A stretch of DNA of 64,000 bases from Nocardioides sp. Root682 (GTDB taxonomy: Bacteria; Actinomycetota; Actinomycetes; Propionibacteriales; Nocardioidaceae). The DNA is taken from the NCBI RefSeq assembly GCF_001427795.1, contig NZ_LMHJ01000002.1, positions 558,001 to 622,000 on the forward strand, in the 5' to 3' direction. Under the pieces are notes generated by a model. It saw only the letters and a list, made by a program, of their open reading frames with translations, searched no databases and was not told the origin of the DNA. Shown here piece after piece: positions 16,684 to 25,711 of this stretch. Every line of letters begins with the position of its first letter. The first letter of the stretch is position 1. Both the position numbers and the translations under genes were made by a program.

Positions 16684-19600
16684 TCCGGGTAGGCGGTGAT
16701 GCCGTTGCCGTACGGGGAGAGGAAGTAGGCGATGATGTCCAGCCCGAAGTCGGGCAGCGAGAACCCGAGCAGGTTGATGTCGGGCGTGATCAGCCAGGCC
16801 GGCGTGTGCGCCCCGTCGTTCGTCGGCTGGCCGAGGGTGAAGGTGTTGCCCGAGGTCGTGTAGCCGGGCGCCGGCCGTACGTCGAACGAGACGCCGCAGT
16901 CCGCGATCCCGAAGTGGATGATCGGAAGGTGGAAGGCACGTTCGTACACGTTCTCGTTGATGTGCCAGCGAGGCGCGACGTTGCCGAACGGGATGGTCGC
17001 GTGCGGGATGTTGACGATCGGGATCGTGTCGGAGCCCAGCGGGTCCGGCCAGTCGATGAAGACCGAGAACTTCTCCTCCAGGTCGATCGTCAGGTCGCTG
17101 TCCTGACCGAACGTGAACGTCCCGAAGGTGCCGTCGAGGCCGGTGGTGAAGCCCAGCCGCAGGTTCACGTCGGAGAAGTCGGTCAGACCGAGCGTGACCC
17201 GGTGGATCTTCAGGTCGGCGCTCAGGCTGCCGGTGTTCTGGAAGATCCCCCCGTCCCAGGCGAGCGAGATCGTCTTCTGCACCCGTCCCGCGGCCTCGAG
17301 GGCGAAGGCCTCGGTGGCCGGGCTCGAGGTGAGGTGCAGCCGGGAGCCGATGAGGTCCGCAGTGACGACCTTGCCGAGGTTCGTCACCGTCAGCGCGACG
17401 GCTGCCGTTGCGTCCACCGGGTCCGAGATCGCCGCGGAGGCGAACGCGTCGATGTCGAGGCCGGCGGACTCGGTGGTCATGGTGAACACGGGCGCGTCGA
17501 CGTCGGTGCCGCCGCCTGACGACGAGTCCTTCCCGATCGTGATGTCCACCGTCTTCGGTACGTCGTGCAGGTGCACCGACGCGGCGAAGTCGATGTCGCC
17601 GACGTGCTTGTACGCGGCGGTGATGTCATCGATGCCCTGGCTCATGGTCACGCCGACCGTCTTGGTGTCGGTCCCGAACGACGCGTCGACGCTGATGCTC
17701 TTCGGGATGGCGCTGATCGTCAGCTGTGCCTCGTCGGTGTCGTCGTACGTCGCGTTGGCGTTGAGTGCTCCGAGTGGCTGGCTGGCCACGTAGTCCAGGC
17801 CGATCGTGTGGCTGCCGTCGGGCAGGGTCGCGGTCGTGATCGGCCCGAAGGTGAAGTCGACGGGCACAGCCGTCGGCACGCCCTGCTGCAGCTGCAGGCT
17901 GATCGGCTTCGGCGCGAGCTTCTTGAGCACCGCGTCGACCACGAGGGTGTCGATCGTGGGGTGGTAGCCGGTCACGGTGTAGATGCCGTTGGTCGCGTCG
18001 AGGTCGAGGCCCGTGGGCAGCCCGGTCAGGTAGACCTTCGCCCGGATGGCCCTGTCGGACCCGCTCGCGCCGTCGCGTACGGCGATGCCGTGCACCTGCG
18101 GAGGAACAGGTGTCGCCGCCAGCGCAGGGGCCTTGCCCGCCGCCACCGAGATGGTGGCGTCGGGGTTCGAGTCACCGCTGTAGGTGATCCGGCCGCCCTC
18201 GCTGCGCAGCGTCACGGTGGAGGGCAGGTTGCTCAGGCTCCCGGAGGCCTCGAGGTCGCCGGCCGCCGTGTGCACCTCGCCTGCGAACCCGAACTCGCCG
18301 TGGTCGCCCATGTCCAGGCCGGCCTCGAACCCGCCGCCGTTGCCGGCATCCGGCACCTTGGCGAAGGCGGCACGCCGCAGGTTGCTGATCCGCAGGCTCG
18401 CGTCGAGATCGCCCGACGCCTCGTCGTAGTAGGCGCTGAGGTGGTCACCGGGGAGGGTCTGGTAGTCGCCGTGGTTGGTGACGTTCGCGCTGATCGAACC
18501 GATGCCGGCAGCGGGCGCCTCGAAGAGGACGTCGCCGTCCGCCCAGCCGGCGTTCCACTTCGCAGGGATCGACTCGATCGTCAGGCCTGCGTCGAAGTCC
18601 CGGTCGGTGCCAAGGGTGTCCGCCGTCAGGTGGGCCGCGGCACTGACACTGGTGGTCGCCGCGGAGGCGTCCCAGTCGAGCAGGGAGTTCTTCCCGTCGA
18701 AGAGCACGGTTGCCTGCGCGGGAATGTCGCGCACCTCGGCCGTGACGGCGTCGCCGTTCATTCGCTCGACGCCGGCATAGACCTTGTCGATGGTGTCGCT
18801 GGCGTCGTAGCCGATCAGGTTCCCGTCGAGGTCGACCTTCATCCGCTTCGGGACGCCGTGCACCTGGTAGACCGCGTGGTCGACCTTCGACGGCTGCGTG
18901 ACGTCGGGCGTGGTGGTGTCGGTCGCCTGCACGAAGCCGATCTCGTCGTTGGCGACGTACTCGATGCTCTGGTGCGTTCCCACGCGGGTCAGGTCGACCT
19001 GCACCGTGGTCGGCAGCTTGTCGACCGTCGCCGTGAAGCGGCGGTTGCTGTCCGTGGTGCCGGACGTGACCGCCTGGTCGATGGCGGCGTCCACCTTGGT
19101 CGGGAGCGGCGTGGACACGGTGATCGTGTCCTTGCTGTGGGTGTTGGTGTGCGTCAACCGGGCGCCGACGTCGAACGTCGCCGGGAACGGGCTGAGCTGG
19201 ACCGATCCGGTCAGCGGGTCCTGTTCGGTCACCGGTACGCCGTTGCTGCCGCCCGTCAGGCTCTTGACCCCGAACGTGACCGCCTGGGTCGCGCCCGGTT
19301 GGTTGGTGGCGACGCTCGCGGCGACCTGCACGTCGCCGGTGAGGGCGCCGACGACGTTCTTGAGGGTCAGCTTGACGGCGTTGTTCCAGCCCAACGTCGA
19401 GGCGCGACCGTCGATGCCGACGGTGACCCGCTTCTTCACCACCGGGGTGTCGTACACCGCGAAGACGTGGGCGGGCAGGTTGCCCGTGGTGCCGATCCGC
19501 GACACCGCGAAGCGGGCGCCGACATCGATGAGGTTGGTCGTCGGAACGAGCTGGGCCAGGACGTCGGGCAGGTGGTCACCGGTGACGTCGGCCGGCACCG

Positions 19601-20429
19601 GGATGCCGACCGGGACCGACACGCTGCAGGAGAGCTCCATCGTCGCCGACTCGGCACAGATCCTGTAGAAGAGCGGCGCCAGCAGGTTGAGTACCGGAAG
19701 GGTGAAGAGCTTGCCCTGGACCTTGCTGACCTCCTGGAGAAGGGAATCCAGGGCAGAGAGCACGAGCGGTACGGCGGGGAGCGCCGTCAGCTGTTCGCGG
19801 AAGGTCGGGGGCGCCCCCGCGGTGATGTTGGTGGAGGTCCTCGCGGTCGGCGCGGCGACGGAGGTGCGTGGCTGCTTCGCCGATGTCAGGCTCGGTGCCT
19901 CGGCGAGCTCTTCGCTCATCGCGTCGAGGTGCTCGCCGGTGAGGTCCTGCTCGACCGGCGGTGTGTCCGCAGGCGGAGGCGGCGCGGGCTCGTTGAGCTC
20001 CTCGCGCATCTCCTCGGTGCTCTCCTTCCCGAAGATCACCAGGGCGACGCCGGCCAGGTAGGTCTCGCGCTCCTGGGCAGTGGGACTCGTGTGCGTGGTG
20101 GCGAGCAGGTCCTCGAGGAGGCAGGCGCTCAGCCACAGCTGGGTCGGCTCGGGGAGCCCGTGGAAGCCCTCGGCCAGGATGTCGCTCGGGACCTGCTTGA
20201 GGGCGACGTACGCCTTGCGCCAGGTGTTGTCGGCGAACCGCTCGGACCAGAGGTCGACGAACGCGTCGCGGTTGTCCTGCGTGGCTCCCTCGGTCGCCGG
20301 CGGGCTGGCGCACCGGACCGTCGAGGACGCACCCGGTGTCGACGGGTCGGCCATCGCGATGGTGGGGCCGACCAGGACCGACACCATCGCGGTCACCGAG
20401 AGAGCAGCAAAAAGGGTCCGAGTACGCAC
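16665..20429 (-). CDS. Large secreted beta-rich repeat protein of unknown function
   Basis: 1254 residues from GTG at 20429 (AGGTG at good spacing); a GTG at 20438 is an alternative. The signal peptide runs to about residue 27 (IAMA). Residues 30-230 are mainly helical, ending in a Pro/Thr-rich stretch. Then follows a VTGDHLPDVLAQL segment resembling FG-GAP calcium-loop repeats, and a long beta-rich body with a degenerate repeat around (L/I/V)P-x3-hydrophobic-x-hydrophobic-D, for example VPKRMKVDLDG, LPTTVQVDL, LPTGLDLDA and IPKSISVDA. No anchor is visible. I do not recognise the family. Coupled to the lipoprotein gene downstream, it may form a surface complex. Confidence 0.75.
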   Translation of the reverse strand: MRTRTLFAALSVTAMVSVLVGPTIAMADPSTPGASSTVRCASPPATEGATQDNRDAFVDLWSERFADNTWRKAYVALKQVPSDILAEGFHGLPEPTQLWLSACLLEDLLATTHTSPTAQERETYLAGVALVIFGKESTEEMREELNEPAPPPPADTPPVEQDLTGEHLDAMSEELAEAPSLTSAKQPRTSVAAPTARTSTNITAGAPPTFREQLTALPAVPLVLSALDSLLQEVSKVQGKLFTLPVLNLLAPLFYRICAESATMELSCSVSVPVGIPVPADVTGDHLPDVLAQLVPTTNLIDVGARFAVSRIGTTGNLPAHVFAVYDTPVVKKRVTVGIDGRASTLGWNNAVKLTLKNVVGALTGDVQVAASVATNQPGATQAVTFGVKSLTGGSNGVPVTEQDPLTGSVQLSPFPATFDVGARLTHTNTHSKDTITVSTPLPTKVDAAIDQAVTSGTTDSNRRFTATVDKLPTTVQVDLTRVGTHQSIEYVANDEIGFVQATDTTTPDVTQPSKVDHAVYQVHGVPKRMKVDLDGNLIGYDASDTIDKVYAGVERMNGDAVTAEVRDIPAQATVLFDGKNSLLDWDASAATTSVSAAAHLTADTLGTDRDFDAGLTIESIPAKWNAGWADGDVLFEAPAAGIGSISANVTNHGDYQTLPGDHLSAYYDEASGDLDASLRISNLRRAAFAKVPDAGNGGGFEAGLDMGDHGEFGFAGEVHTAAGDLEASGSLSNLPSTVTLRSEGGRITYSGDSNPDATISVAAGKAPALAATPVPPQVHGIAVRDGASGSDRAIRAKVYLTGLPTGLDLDATNGIYTVTGYHPTIDTLVVDAVLKKLAPKPISLQLQQGVPTAVPVDFTFGPITTATLPDGSHTIGLDYVASQPLGALNANATYDDTDEAQLTISAIPKSISVDASFGTDTKTVGVTMSQGIDDITAAYKHVGDIDFAASVHLHDVPKTVDITIGKDSSSGGGTDVDAPVFTMTTESAGLDIDAFASAAISDPVDATAAVALTVTNLGKVVTADLIGSRLHLTSSPATEAFALEAAGRVQKTISLAWDGGIFQNTGSLSADLKIHRVTLGLTDFSDVNLRLGFTTGLDGTFGTFTFGQDSDLTIDLEEKFSVFIDWPDPLGSDTIPIVNIPHATIPFGNVAPRWHINENVYERAFHLPIIHFGIADCGVSFDVRPAPGYTTSGNTFTLGQPTNDGAHTPAWLITPDINLLGFSLPDFGLDIIAYFLSPYGNGITAYPECQWLV

Positions 20430-20585
20430 GGAAGTCACCTGCCGATTGGGGGGGATGGGAGCACAAGCAGGAGTGCGGTGCTCACTATCTTCCCGTCGGG
20501 GGACCGGCGCCAGCGAAGTCCGGAAGTCTTTACCTTTCTCTGCCCGGAAGGTCATCGGGACTGCCCGGACGTCCTCCGGGAGCCG

Positions 20586-21401
20586 TCAACGCCCCTTGAA
20601 CTCGGGCTTCCGCTTCGCCAGGAACGCCCGCGGGCCCTCCTTGGCGTCGTCGGAGGAGAACACCGGGGCGCCGACCTTCGCGTCGTCGGCCCAGCAGTCG
20701 TCCTCGTGCTTGCCCTCCGAGTCACGCATCGTCTTGAGGATGGCCTGGACGGCGATCGGCCCGTTCGCAGCGACCAGGTCGGCGAGCTCGTGCGCCTTGG
20801 CCAGTGCCTGTCCGTCCGGGACGACGTGGCCGATCAGTCCGAGCTCCTTCGCCTCGGGCGCGAGCAGCGTGCGGCCGGTCAGCAGGAGCTCGGCGGCGAC
20901 GGTGTAGGGGATCTGGCGGGGGAGTCGGACCGCGGAGCCACCCATCGGGTAGAGGCTCCAGCGCGCCTCGGCGATGCCGAACTTCGCCGATTCGCCGGCG
21001 ACCCGGATGTCGGTGCCCTGCAGGATCTCGGTGCCTCCGGCGATCGCCGGACCCTCGACCGCCGCGATCAGCGGCTTGGTGAGCCGGAAGCCCTTGAGCA
21101 GGCCCTTGATCACGGTCGGGTCGTACGCGCCGGACTCGAACGCCTCCGACGGCGGCTTCTCGTCGGCGGCCTGGAGGTCCATCCCTGCGCAGAAGTAGCC
21201 ACCGGCTCCGGTGAGGATGCAGACCCGGATCTCGGGGTCGGAGTTCACCCGGTCCCAGGCCGCTTCCATGATCCGGAGCATCGGACCGGAGAGCGCGTTG
21301 CGCCGCTCGGGGCGGTTCATCGTGACGATCAGTTTGTGGCCGTCCTGCTCGACCAGGCAGTCGGGTCCACGGTCGTCGGCAGCGTCATCAGTGCGGGACA
21401 T
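20586..21401 (-). CDS. echA19: Enoyl-CoA hydratase, EchA19-like
   Basis: 271 residues. Crotonase fold: oxyanion-hole segments [11 protein letters not shown] and [11 protein letters not shown], the [14 protein letters not shown] helix, and a catalytic Glu region [10 protein letters not shown]. In M. tuberculosis EchA19 hydrates the unsaturated C8 side chain of cholestenoyl-CoA. It is divergent from the fadD19-like gene across a perfect KstR operator, the same pair as Rv3515c-Rv3516. A TAGCGT hexamer (21414-21409 on the minus strand) lies seven nucleotides before this ATG, which supports it over the GTG at 21410 that lies inside the hexamer. Confidence 0.88.
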   Translation of the reverse strand: MSRTDDAADDRGPDCLVEQDGHKLIVTMNRPERRNALSGPMLRIMEAAWDRVNSDPEIRVCILTGAGGYFCAGMDLQAADEKPPSEAFESGAYDPTVIKGLLKGFRLTKPLIAAVEGPAIAGGTEILQGTDIRVAGESAKFGIAEARWSLYPMGGSAVRLPRQIPYTVAAELLLTGRTLLAPEAKELGLIGHVVPDGQALAKAHELADLVAANGPIAVQAILKTMRDSEGKHEDDCWADDAKVGAPVFSSDDAKEGPRAFLAKRKPEFKGR

Positions 21402-21423
21402 GTGAACCACGCTAGCGAAAAAG

Positions 21424-21437
21424 TGAAACGTGTTCTA
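21424..21437. promoter_or_regulatory. KstR-type operator between echA19 and fadD19
   Basis: TGAAACGTGTTCTA is a perfect match to TnnAACnnGTTnnA. On the plus side it overlaps the TAGTCT -10 (21436-21441) of fadD19. On the minus side it begins 10 bp upstream of the echA19 -10, over the spacer and -35 zone. Confidence 0.85.
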
Positions 21438-21447
21438 GTCTCGGATC

Positions 21448-23079
21448 GTGGCCTTGAACATTGCCGATCTCTTCGAACACGCCGTCGACGTCGTCCCCCA
21501 GAAGCCCGCCGTACAGGTGGGCGATCGCGTCATTTCCTTCGCCGAGCTGGAAGCCGAGTCCAACAGGCTCGCGCACTACCTGCAGGCCCAGGGCATCGGC
21601 ACGGGCGACCATGTCGGTCTCTACGCCAAGAACAGCATCGAGCACGTGATCGCCCTGATCGCGATCCTCAAGGTGCGTGCCGTCGCGATCAACGTGAATT
21701 TCCGGTACGTCGCCGGCGAGCTCGAGTACCTCTTCGACAACGCCGACCTCGTGGGCCTGGTCCACGACCGGGTGTACGCACCGCTGGTCGCCGAGGTGGC
21801 GCCGAAGTTCGACAGGCTCCAGACCATCGTGGTCGTCCCGAACCCGCTCGAGCCCGACGACGCGAGCGACGTGTCGTCGTACGGCGGCGTCCTGCTCGAG
21901 GACGCCGTCGCCGGTCAGTCCGACGTCCGCGACTTCGGGGAGCGCAGCCCCGACGACATCCACATCATCTACACCGGCGGCACCACCGGGTTCCCCAAGG
22001 GCGTCATGTGGCGCCACGAGGACTTCTGGCGCGTGCTCGGCGGCGGCATCGACTTCATGACCGCCGAACCGCTGGAGGAGTACGACCAGTCGAAGAAGGC
22101 ACTGGAGGCCGGACTCGTCACGCTGCCCCTGAGCCCGCTCATGCACGGCGGCGCCCAGGCGTCGCTGCTGATGCACCTGTTCGCCGGCCAGGTCACGATC
22201 CTCGAGCCGAAGTTCGACCCGGTGCGCACGTGGGAGCTGGTCGACAAGCACGGCGTGCAGATGATGTTCATGACCGGCGACGCCATGGCCGTCCCCCTGA
22301 TCGACGCCTACGAAGCAGGCGGCTACTCCGGCCAGACCCTCTTCGCCATCGCCTCCAGCGCCGCGATCTTCTCCAAGTCGGTGAAGGAACGGTGGATGAA
22401 GCACTTCCCGAATGCCGTCTTCACCGACTCCATCGGTTCGTCGGAGACCGGCTTCCAGGGCACCGGCCTGCAGGACGCCAGCGCGTTGTCCACCGACGGT
22501 CCGGTCGTGTCGATCCCTGCCACGACGGTGATCCTCGGCGACGACAACCAGATCCTCGACCCGGTCAAGGACGTCGGCAAGGTCGGCCGCACCGCACGCT
22601 CCGGCAACGTGCCCGTCGGCTACTACAAGGACCCCGAGAAGTCGGCGCGGACCTTCATCGAGATCGACGGCGTGCGCTACTCCATCCCCGGCGACAACGC
22701 GCGGATCGAGGAGGGCAACCGGATCACGCTCCTGGGCCGCGGCTCCAACTGCATCAACACCGGCGGCGAGAAGGTCTACCCCGAAGAGGTCGAGCAGGCC
22801 ATCAAGGCACACCCCGGTGTGTACGACGTCCTCGTGGTCGGCCTGCCCGACGAGAAGTACGGGCAGACCGTGGCTGCGGTCGTCGAGCCCCGTGCCGGAG
22901 CGACGGTCGAGCTCGAGGAGCTGCGCACCTTCCTCCGGACCCACCTGTCCGGCTACAAGCTGCCGCGCGTGCTCACGATCGTCCCGGAGGTCCCGCGCAA
23001 CGCCACCGGCAAGGCGCAGTACCCCCGTGCCAAGGAACTGGCCCTCGAGAGCCACACGACTGCAGGAGCGAACGCCTGA
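21448..23079 (+). CDS. fadD19: Steroid side-chain acyl-CoA synthetase, FadD19-like
   Basis: 543 residues, close to the 548 of Rv3515c. P-loop IYTGGTTGFPKG, DSIGSSETG central motif, IPGDNARIEEG, the NTGGEKVYPEEVE hinge and the catalytic Lys in NATGKAQYP. In mycobacteria and rhodococci FadD19 makes the CoA thioester of cholest-4-en-3-one-26-oate, the first step of side-chain beta-oxidation. The GTG start at 21448 is six nucleotides after TAGTCT, overlapped by a KstR operator, with no ribosome site, so the mRNA is probably leaderless. It is first in an operon with a flavoprotein (TGATG overlap) and an LVIVD-repeat protein. Confidence 0.9.
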   Translation: MALNIADLFEHAVDVVPQKPAVQVGDRVISFAELEAESNRLAHYLQAQGIGTGDHVGLYAKNSIEHVIALIAILKVRAVAINVNFRYVAGELEYLFDNADLVGLVHDRVYAPLVAEVAPKFDRLQTIVVVPNPLEPDDASDVSSYGGVLLEDAVAGQSDVRDFGERSPDDIHIIYTGGTTGFPKGVMWRHEDFWRVLGGGIDFMTAEPLEEYDQSKKALEAGLVTLPLSPLMHGGAQASLLMHLFAGQVTILEPKFDPVRTWELVDKHGVQMMFMTGDAMAVPLIDAYEAGGYSGQTLFAIASSAAIFSKSVKERWMKHFPNAVFTDSIGSSETGFQGTGLQDASALSTDGPVVSIPATTVILGDDNQILDPVKDVGKVGRTARSGNVPVGYYKDPEKSARTFIEIDGVRYSIPGDNARIEEGNRITLLGRGSNCINTGGEKVYPEEVEQAIKAHPGVYDVLVVGLPDEKYGQTVAAVVEPRAGATVELEELRTFLRTHLSGYKLPRVLTIVPEVPRNATGKAQYPRAKELALESHTTAGANA

Positions 23080-24185
23080 TGAAGACTGCCCTTTGCGACG
23101 CCTTCGGCATCGAGTACCCGATCTTCGCCTTCACCCCCTCCGAGCACGTGGCGGCCGCGGTCTCCCGCGCCGGCGGTCTCGGTGTCCTGGGCTGCGTGCG
23201 GTTCAACGACACCGAGGAGCTCGAGCGGGTCCTCACCTGGATGGACGAGAACACCGACGGCAAGCCGTACGGCGTCGACGTGGTGATGCCGATGAAGATC
23301 CCCACCGAGGGCACGTCGGCCGACCTGTCGTCGTACATCCCGGACGAGCACAAGAAGTTCGTCGACGAGACGCTGCTCAAGCTGGGCGTCCCGCCGCTGC
23401 CCGAGGGCGAGGGGCGCGAGGGCGTCCTCGGCTGGTTGCACTCGATGGCACGCTCGCACGTCGACGTCGCGCTGCAGCACCGGCCGGTGCTGATCGCCAA
23501 CGCACTCGGTTCGCCGCCCGTCGACGTGATCGAGCAGTGCCACGCCGCAGGTCTCAAGGTCGCGGCCCTGGCCGGTGCCCCCAAGCACGCGCTCAGCCAC
23601 GTCACCAACGGTGTCGACATCATCATCGCCCAGGGCTACGAAGCCGGTGGGCACACCGGCGAGATCGCCAGCATGGTGCTGACGCCCGACATCGTCGACG
23701 CAGTCGGTCCTGACGTCCCGGTGCTCGGCGCCGGTGGCATCGGCTCTGGTCGCCAGATCGCGGCGTCGCTCGCGCTCGGCGCCCAGGGTGTGTGGACCGG
23801 CTCGATCTGGCTCGGCACCGAGGAGTACCGCAGCCTGTCGGGCAACAAGGGCTGGGAGACCGCGTTCCTGCGCGCCACCTCGTCCGACACCGTGCGGACC
23901 CGGATCTACACCGGCAAGCCGGCTCGTCTGCTCAAGACGAAGTGGACCGAGTCGTGGAACGAGGAAGGTGCTCCGGCACCGCTCCCGATGCCGCTGCAGA
24001 ACCTGTTGGTCGCCGACGCGCACAACCGGATCAACGCCTCCGGCGACCCCGACGTGATCTCGATGCCGATCGGCCAGATCGTCGGCCGGATGAACGAGGT
24101 CCGGCCCGTGGCCGAGGTCGTCGCCGACCTGGTCGCGGAGTTCGAGTCGACCGTCAAGAAGCTGGACGGCATCGCCGGAATCTGA
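23079..24185 (+). CDS. NAD(P)H-dependent flavin oxidoreductase / nitronate monooxygenase family
   Basis: 368 residues. FMN TIM barrel of the 2-nitropropane dioxygenase family: IEYPIFAF at the N-terminus, AQGYEAGGHTGEI containing the His that serves as general base in nitronate monooxygenases, and VLGAGGIGSGRQIAASLALGAQGVWTGS for phosphate binding. Its ATG overlaps the fadD19 stop as TGATG, so it is co-translated. Flavoproteins of this family occur in actinobacterial sterol clusters, but their substrate is not established. A role in a sterol redox step is inferred from the operon only. Confidence 0.82.
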   Translation: MKTALCDAFGIEYPIFAFTPSEHVAAAVSRAGGLGVLGCVRFNDTEELERVLTWMDENTDGKPYGVDVVMPMKIPTEGTSADLSSYIPDEHKKFVDETLLKLGVPPLPEGEGREGVLGWLHSMARSHVDVALQHRPVLIANALGSPPVDVIEQCHAAGLKVAALAGAPKHALSHVTNGVDIIIAQGYEAGGHTGEIASMVLTPDIVDAVGPDVPVLGAGGIGSGRQIAASLALGAQGVWTGSIWLGTEEYRSLSGNKGWETAFLRATSSDTVRTRIYTGKPARLLKTKWTESWNEEGAPAPLPMPLQNLLVADAHNRINASGDPDVISMPIGQIVGRMNEVRPVAEVVADLVAEFESTVKKLDGIAGI

Positions 24186-24199
24186 GGAGGGCAACAGAC

Positions 24200-25633
24200 A
24201 TGGGAGCTCTCCATCGCAGGATCGCGGTCGCTGTCGCCGTCGCCGGTGTGGTGATCGGCGGAAGCCTCGCCGCAGCCGGTGACGACGTCGTGCCGCAGGC
24301 CGTGCCCGAAGCCGACTGCGGCCCGGGATCGCGACCCGAGACCACCGACCTGCAGGGCCGGGTCCCCCAGGCGGACTACGACTCCGGACGGGTCCTGGCC
24401 GGCTACACCTGCAACACCGAGGCGGCGGGCAGGCACGGCACGACGGGTGGCTTCAAGGCCCTTCGCTACACCGACGCCCAGGGCCACACCTGTGCCTTCT
24501 ACGACTCCACCCGGATCCTCGGGATGGACGTGGTCGGCAACCTGCTCAACGGCACCGGCCTCGGCGTCGTGGTGCTCGACATGACGAATCCGGCGCTGCC
24601 GCGCAAGACCGCCAACCTGATCACCCCGGCCATGCTGAGCCCGCACGAGTCGTTGCTGGTCAACGAGGAGCGAGGTCTGCTCGTGGGCGTGATGGGCACG
24701 CTCGCCACCGCGCCCGGGATCCTCGACGTGTACGACGTCCGCAGCGACTGCCGCAAGCCGAAGCTCCTCTCGACCACCCTCTCGGGCGTGCTCGGGCACG
24801 AGAGCGGATTCGCCCCGGACGGACAGACCTTCTGGACTGCCGGCGCCGCGGGGTTCACCATGACCGCCGTCGACCTCACGGATCCGCGCCGGCCGCGCGT
24901 GCTGCACGTCGAGACGGGCGTCGTCGCACACGGTCTCCGGTTCTCCGACGACGGCAACACGATGTACGTCGCGAACATGGGCACCCCGTCGTCCCACTCG
25001 ATCCTCGACGAGCCGAGCCTCCATATCTACGACGTGTCGCAGGTCCAGGCCCGGGTCACCAAACCCCGGATCAGCCTCCTGTCGGAGATCGACTGGCCGG
25101 GAATCTCGATCCCCCAGGTCGCGGAGCCCTTCCACCGCGACGGCCGCGACTACGTGCTCGAGGTCGACGAGTTCACCGACTGGTTCGGCGACGGCTGGAC
25201 GGTCGACTTCAAGAACAGCCCGGTCGGCGGCGCGCGGATCATCGATGTCACGGATCCGAACAGCCCCTCGCTGGTCTCGGACATCCGGCTCGAGGTGCAC
25301 CAGGCCGTGAACCGGACGCCGGAGCTGCTCAAGGATCCCGGCAACGCGTTGCCGATCGGCGGCTACTCGGCGCACTACTGCTCGGTGCCCCGCCGGGACG
25401 CGCCGAACCTGGCGGCCTGCTCGATGGTCGGATCCGGGCTGCGGATCTTCGACATCAGTGACGTGGAGAACCCGCGCGAGGTGGCGTACTTCAACAAGCC
25501 GGCGAAGGGTGGCGCGAGTGCCCTCTCCCAACCTGCGTGGGATCCCGCCGGAGGCAGCATCTGGTACACCGACGGCACCAGCGGTTTCCACGTCGTGCGA
25601 CTGACCAATGGCGTCGAGGACCTGCTCGACTGA
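24200..25633 (+). CDS. Secreted LVIVD-repeat protein, paralogue 1
   Basis: 477 residues from ATG at 24200, preceded by GAGGAGG. The signal peptide ends near AAAGDD. The mature part has at least six LVIVD-type blades: VVVLDMTNP, ILDVYDVRS, MTAVDLTDP, LHIYDVSQ, ARIIDVTDP and LRIFDISDVENP. These usually build a beta-propeller. Six or more Cys suggest disulfides after export. It follows fadD19 and the flavoprotein with a 14-bp gap, so it is likely expressed under KstR control. It is closely related to the protein at 29149-30615. Its function is unknown; surface capture of a hydrophobic substrate is a guess. Confidence 0.82.
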   Translation: MGALHRRIAVAVAVAGVVIGGSLAAAGDDVVPQAVPEADCGPGSRPETTDLQGRVPQADYDSGRVLAGYTCNTEAAGRHGTTGGFKALRYTDAQGHTCAFYDSTRILGMDVVGNLLNGTGLGVVVLDMTNPALPRKTANLITPAMLSPHESLLVNEERGLLVGVMGTLATAPGILDVYDVRSDCRKPKLLSTTLSGVLGHESGFAPDGQTFWTAGAAGFTMTAVDLTDPRRPRVLHVETGVVAHGLRFSDDGNTMYVANMGTPSSHSILDEPSLHIYDVSQVQARVTKPRISLLSEIDWPGISIPQVAEPFHRDGRDYVLEVDEFTDWFGDGWTVDFKNSPVGGARIIDVTDPNSPSLVSDIRLEVHQAVNRTPELLKDPGNALPIGGYSAHYCSVPRRDAPNLAACSMVGSGLRIFDISDVENPREVAYFNKPAKGGASALSQPAWDPAGGSIWYTDGTSGFHVVRLTNGVEDLLD

Positions 25634-25711
25634 GGTCGTCGAGGTGGCCCGTTAGGGCAGTTCCCTCGCCAGGTACTTCCTCATCGTCGGCAACAGGCCG
25701 ACGATGGGGGA

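Noticed and set aside
17565..23078. A very long plus-strand open frame opposite the secreted protein and echA19 genes
   Set aside because: It is a codon-bias shadow of high-GC genes, rich in Arg, Gly and Asp without domain structure. Only its last part, from 23079, is a real gene.
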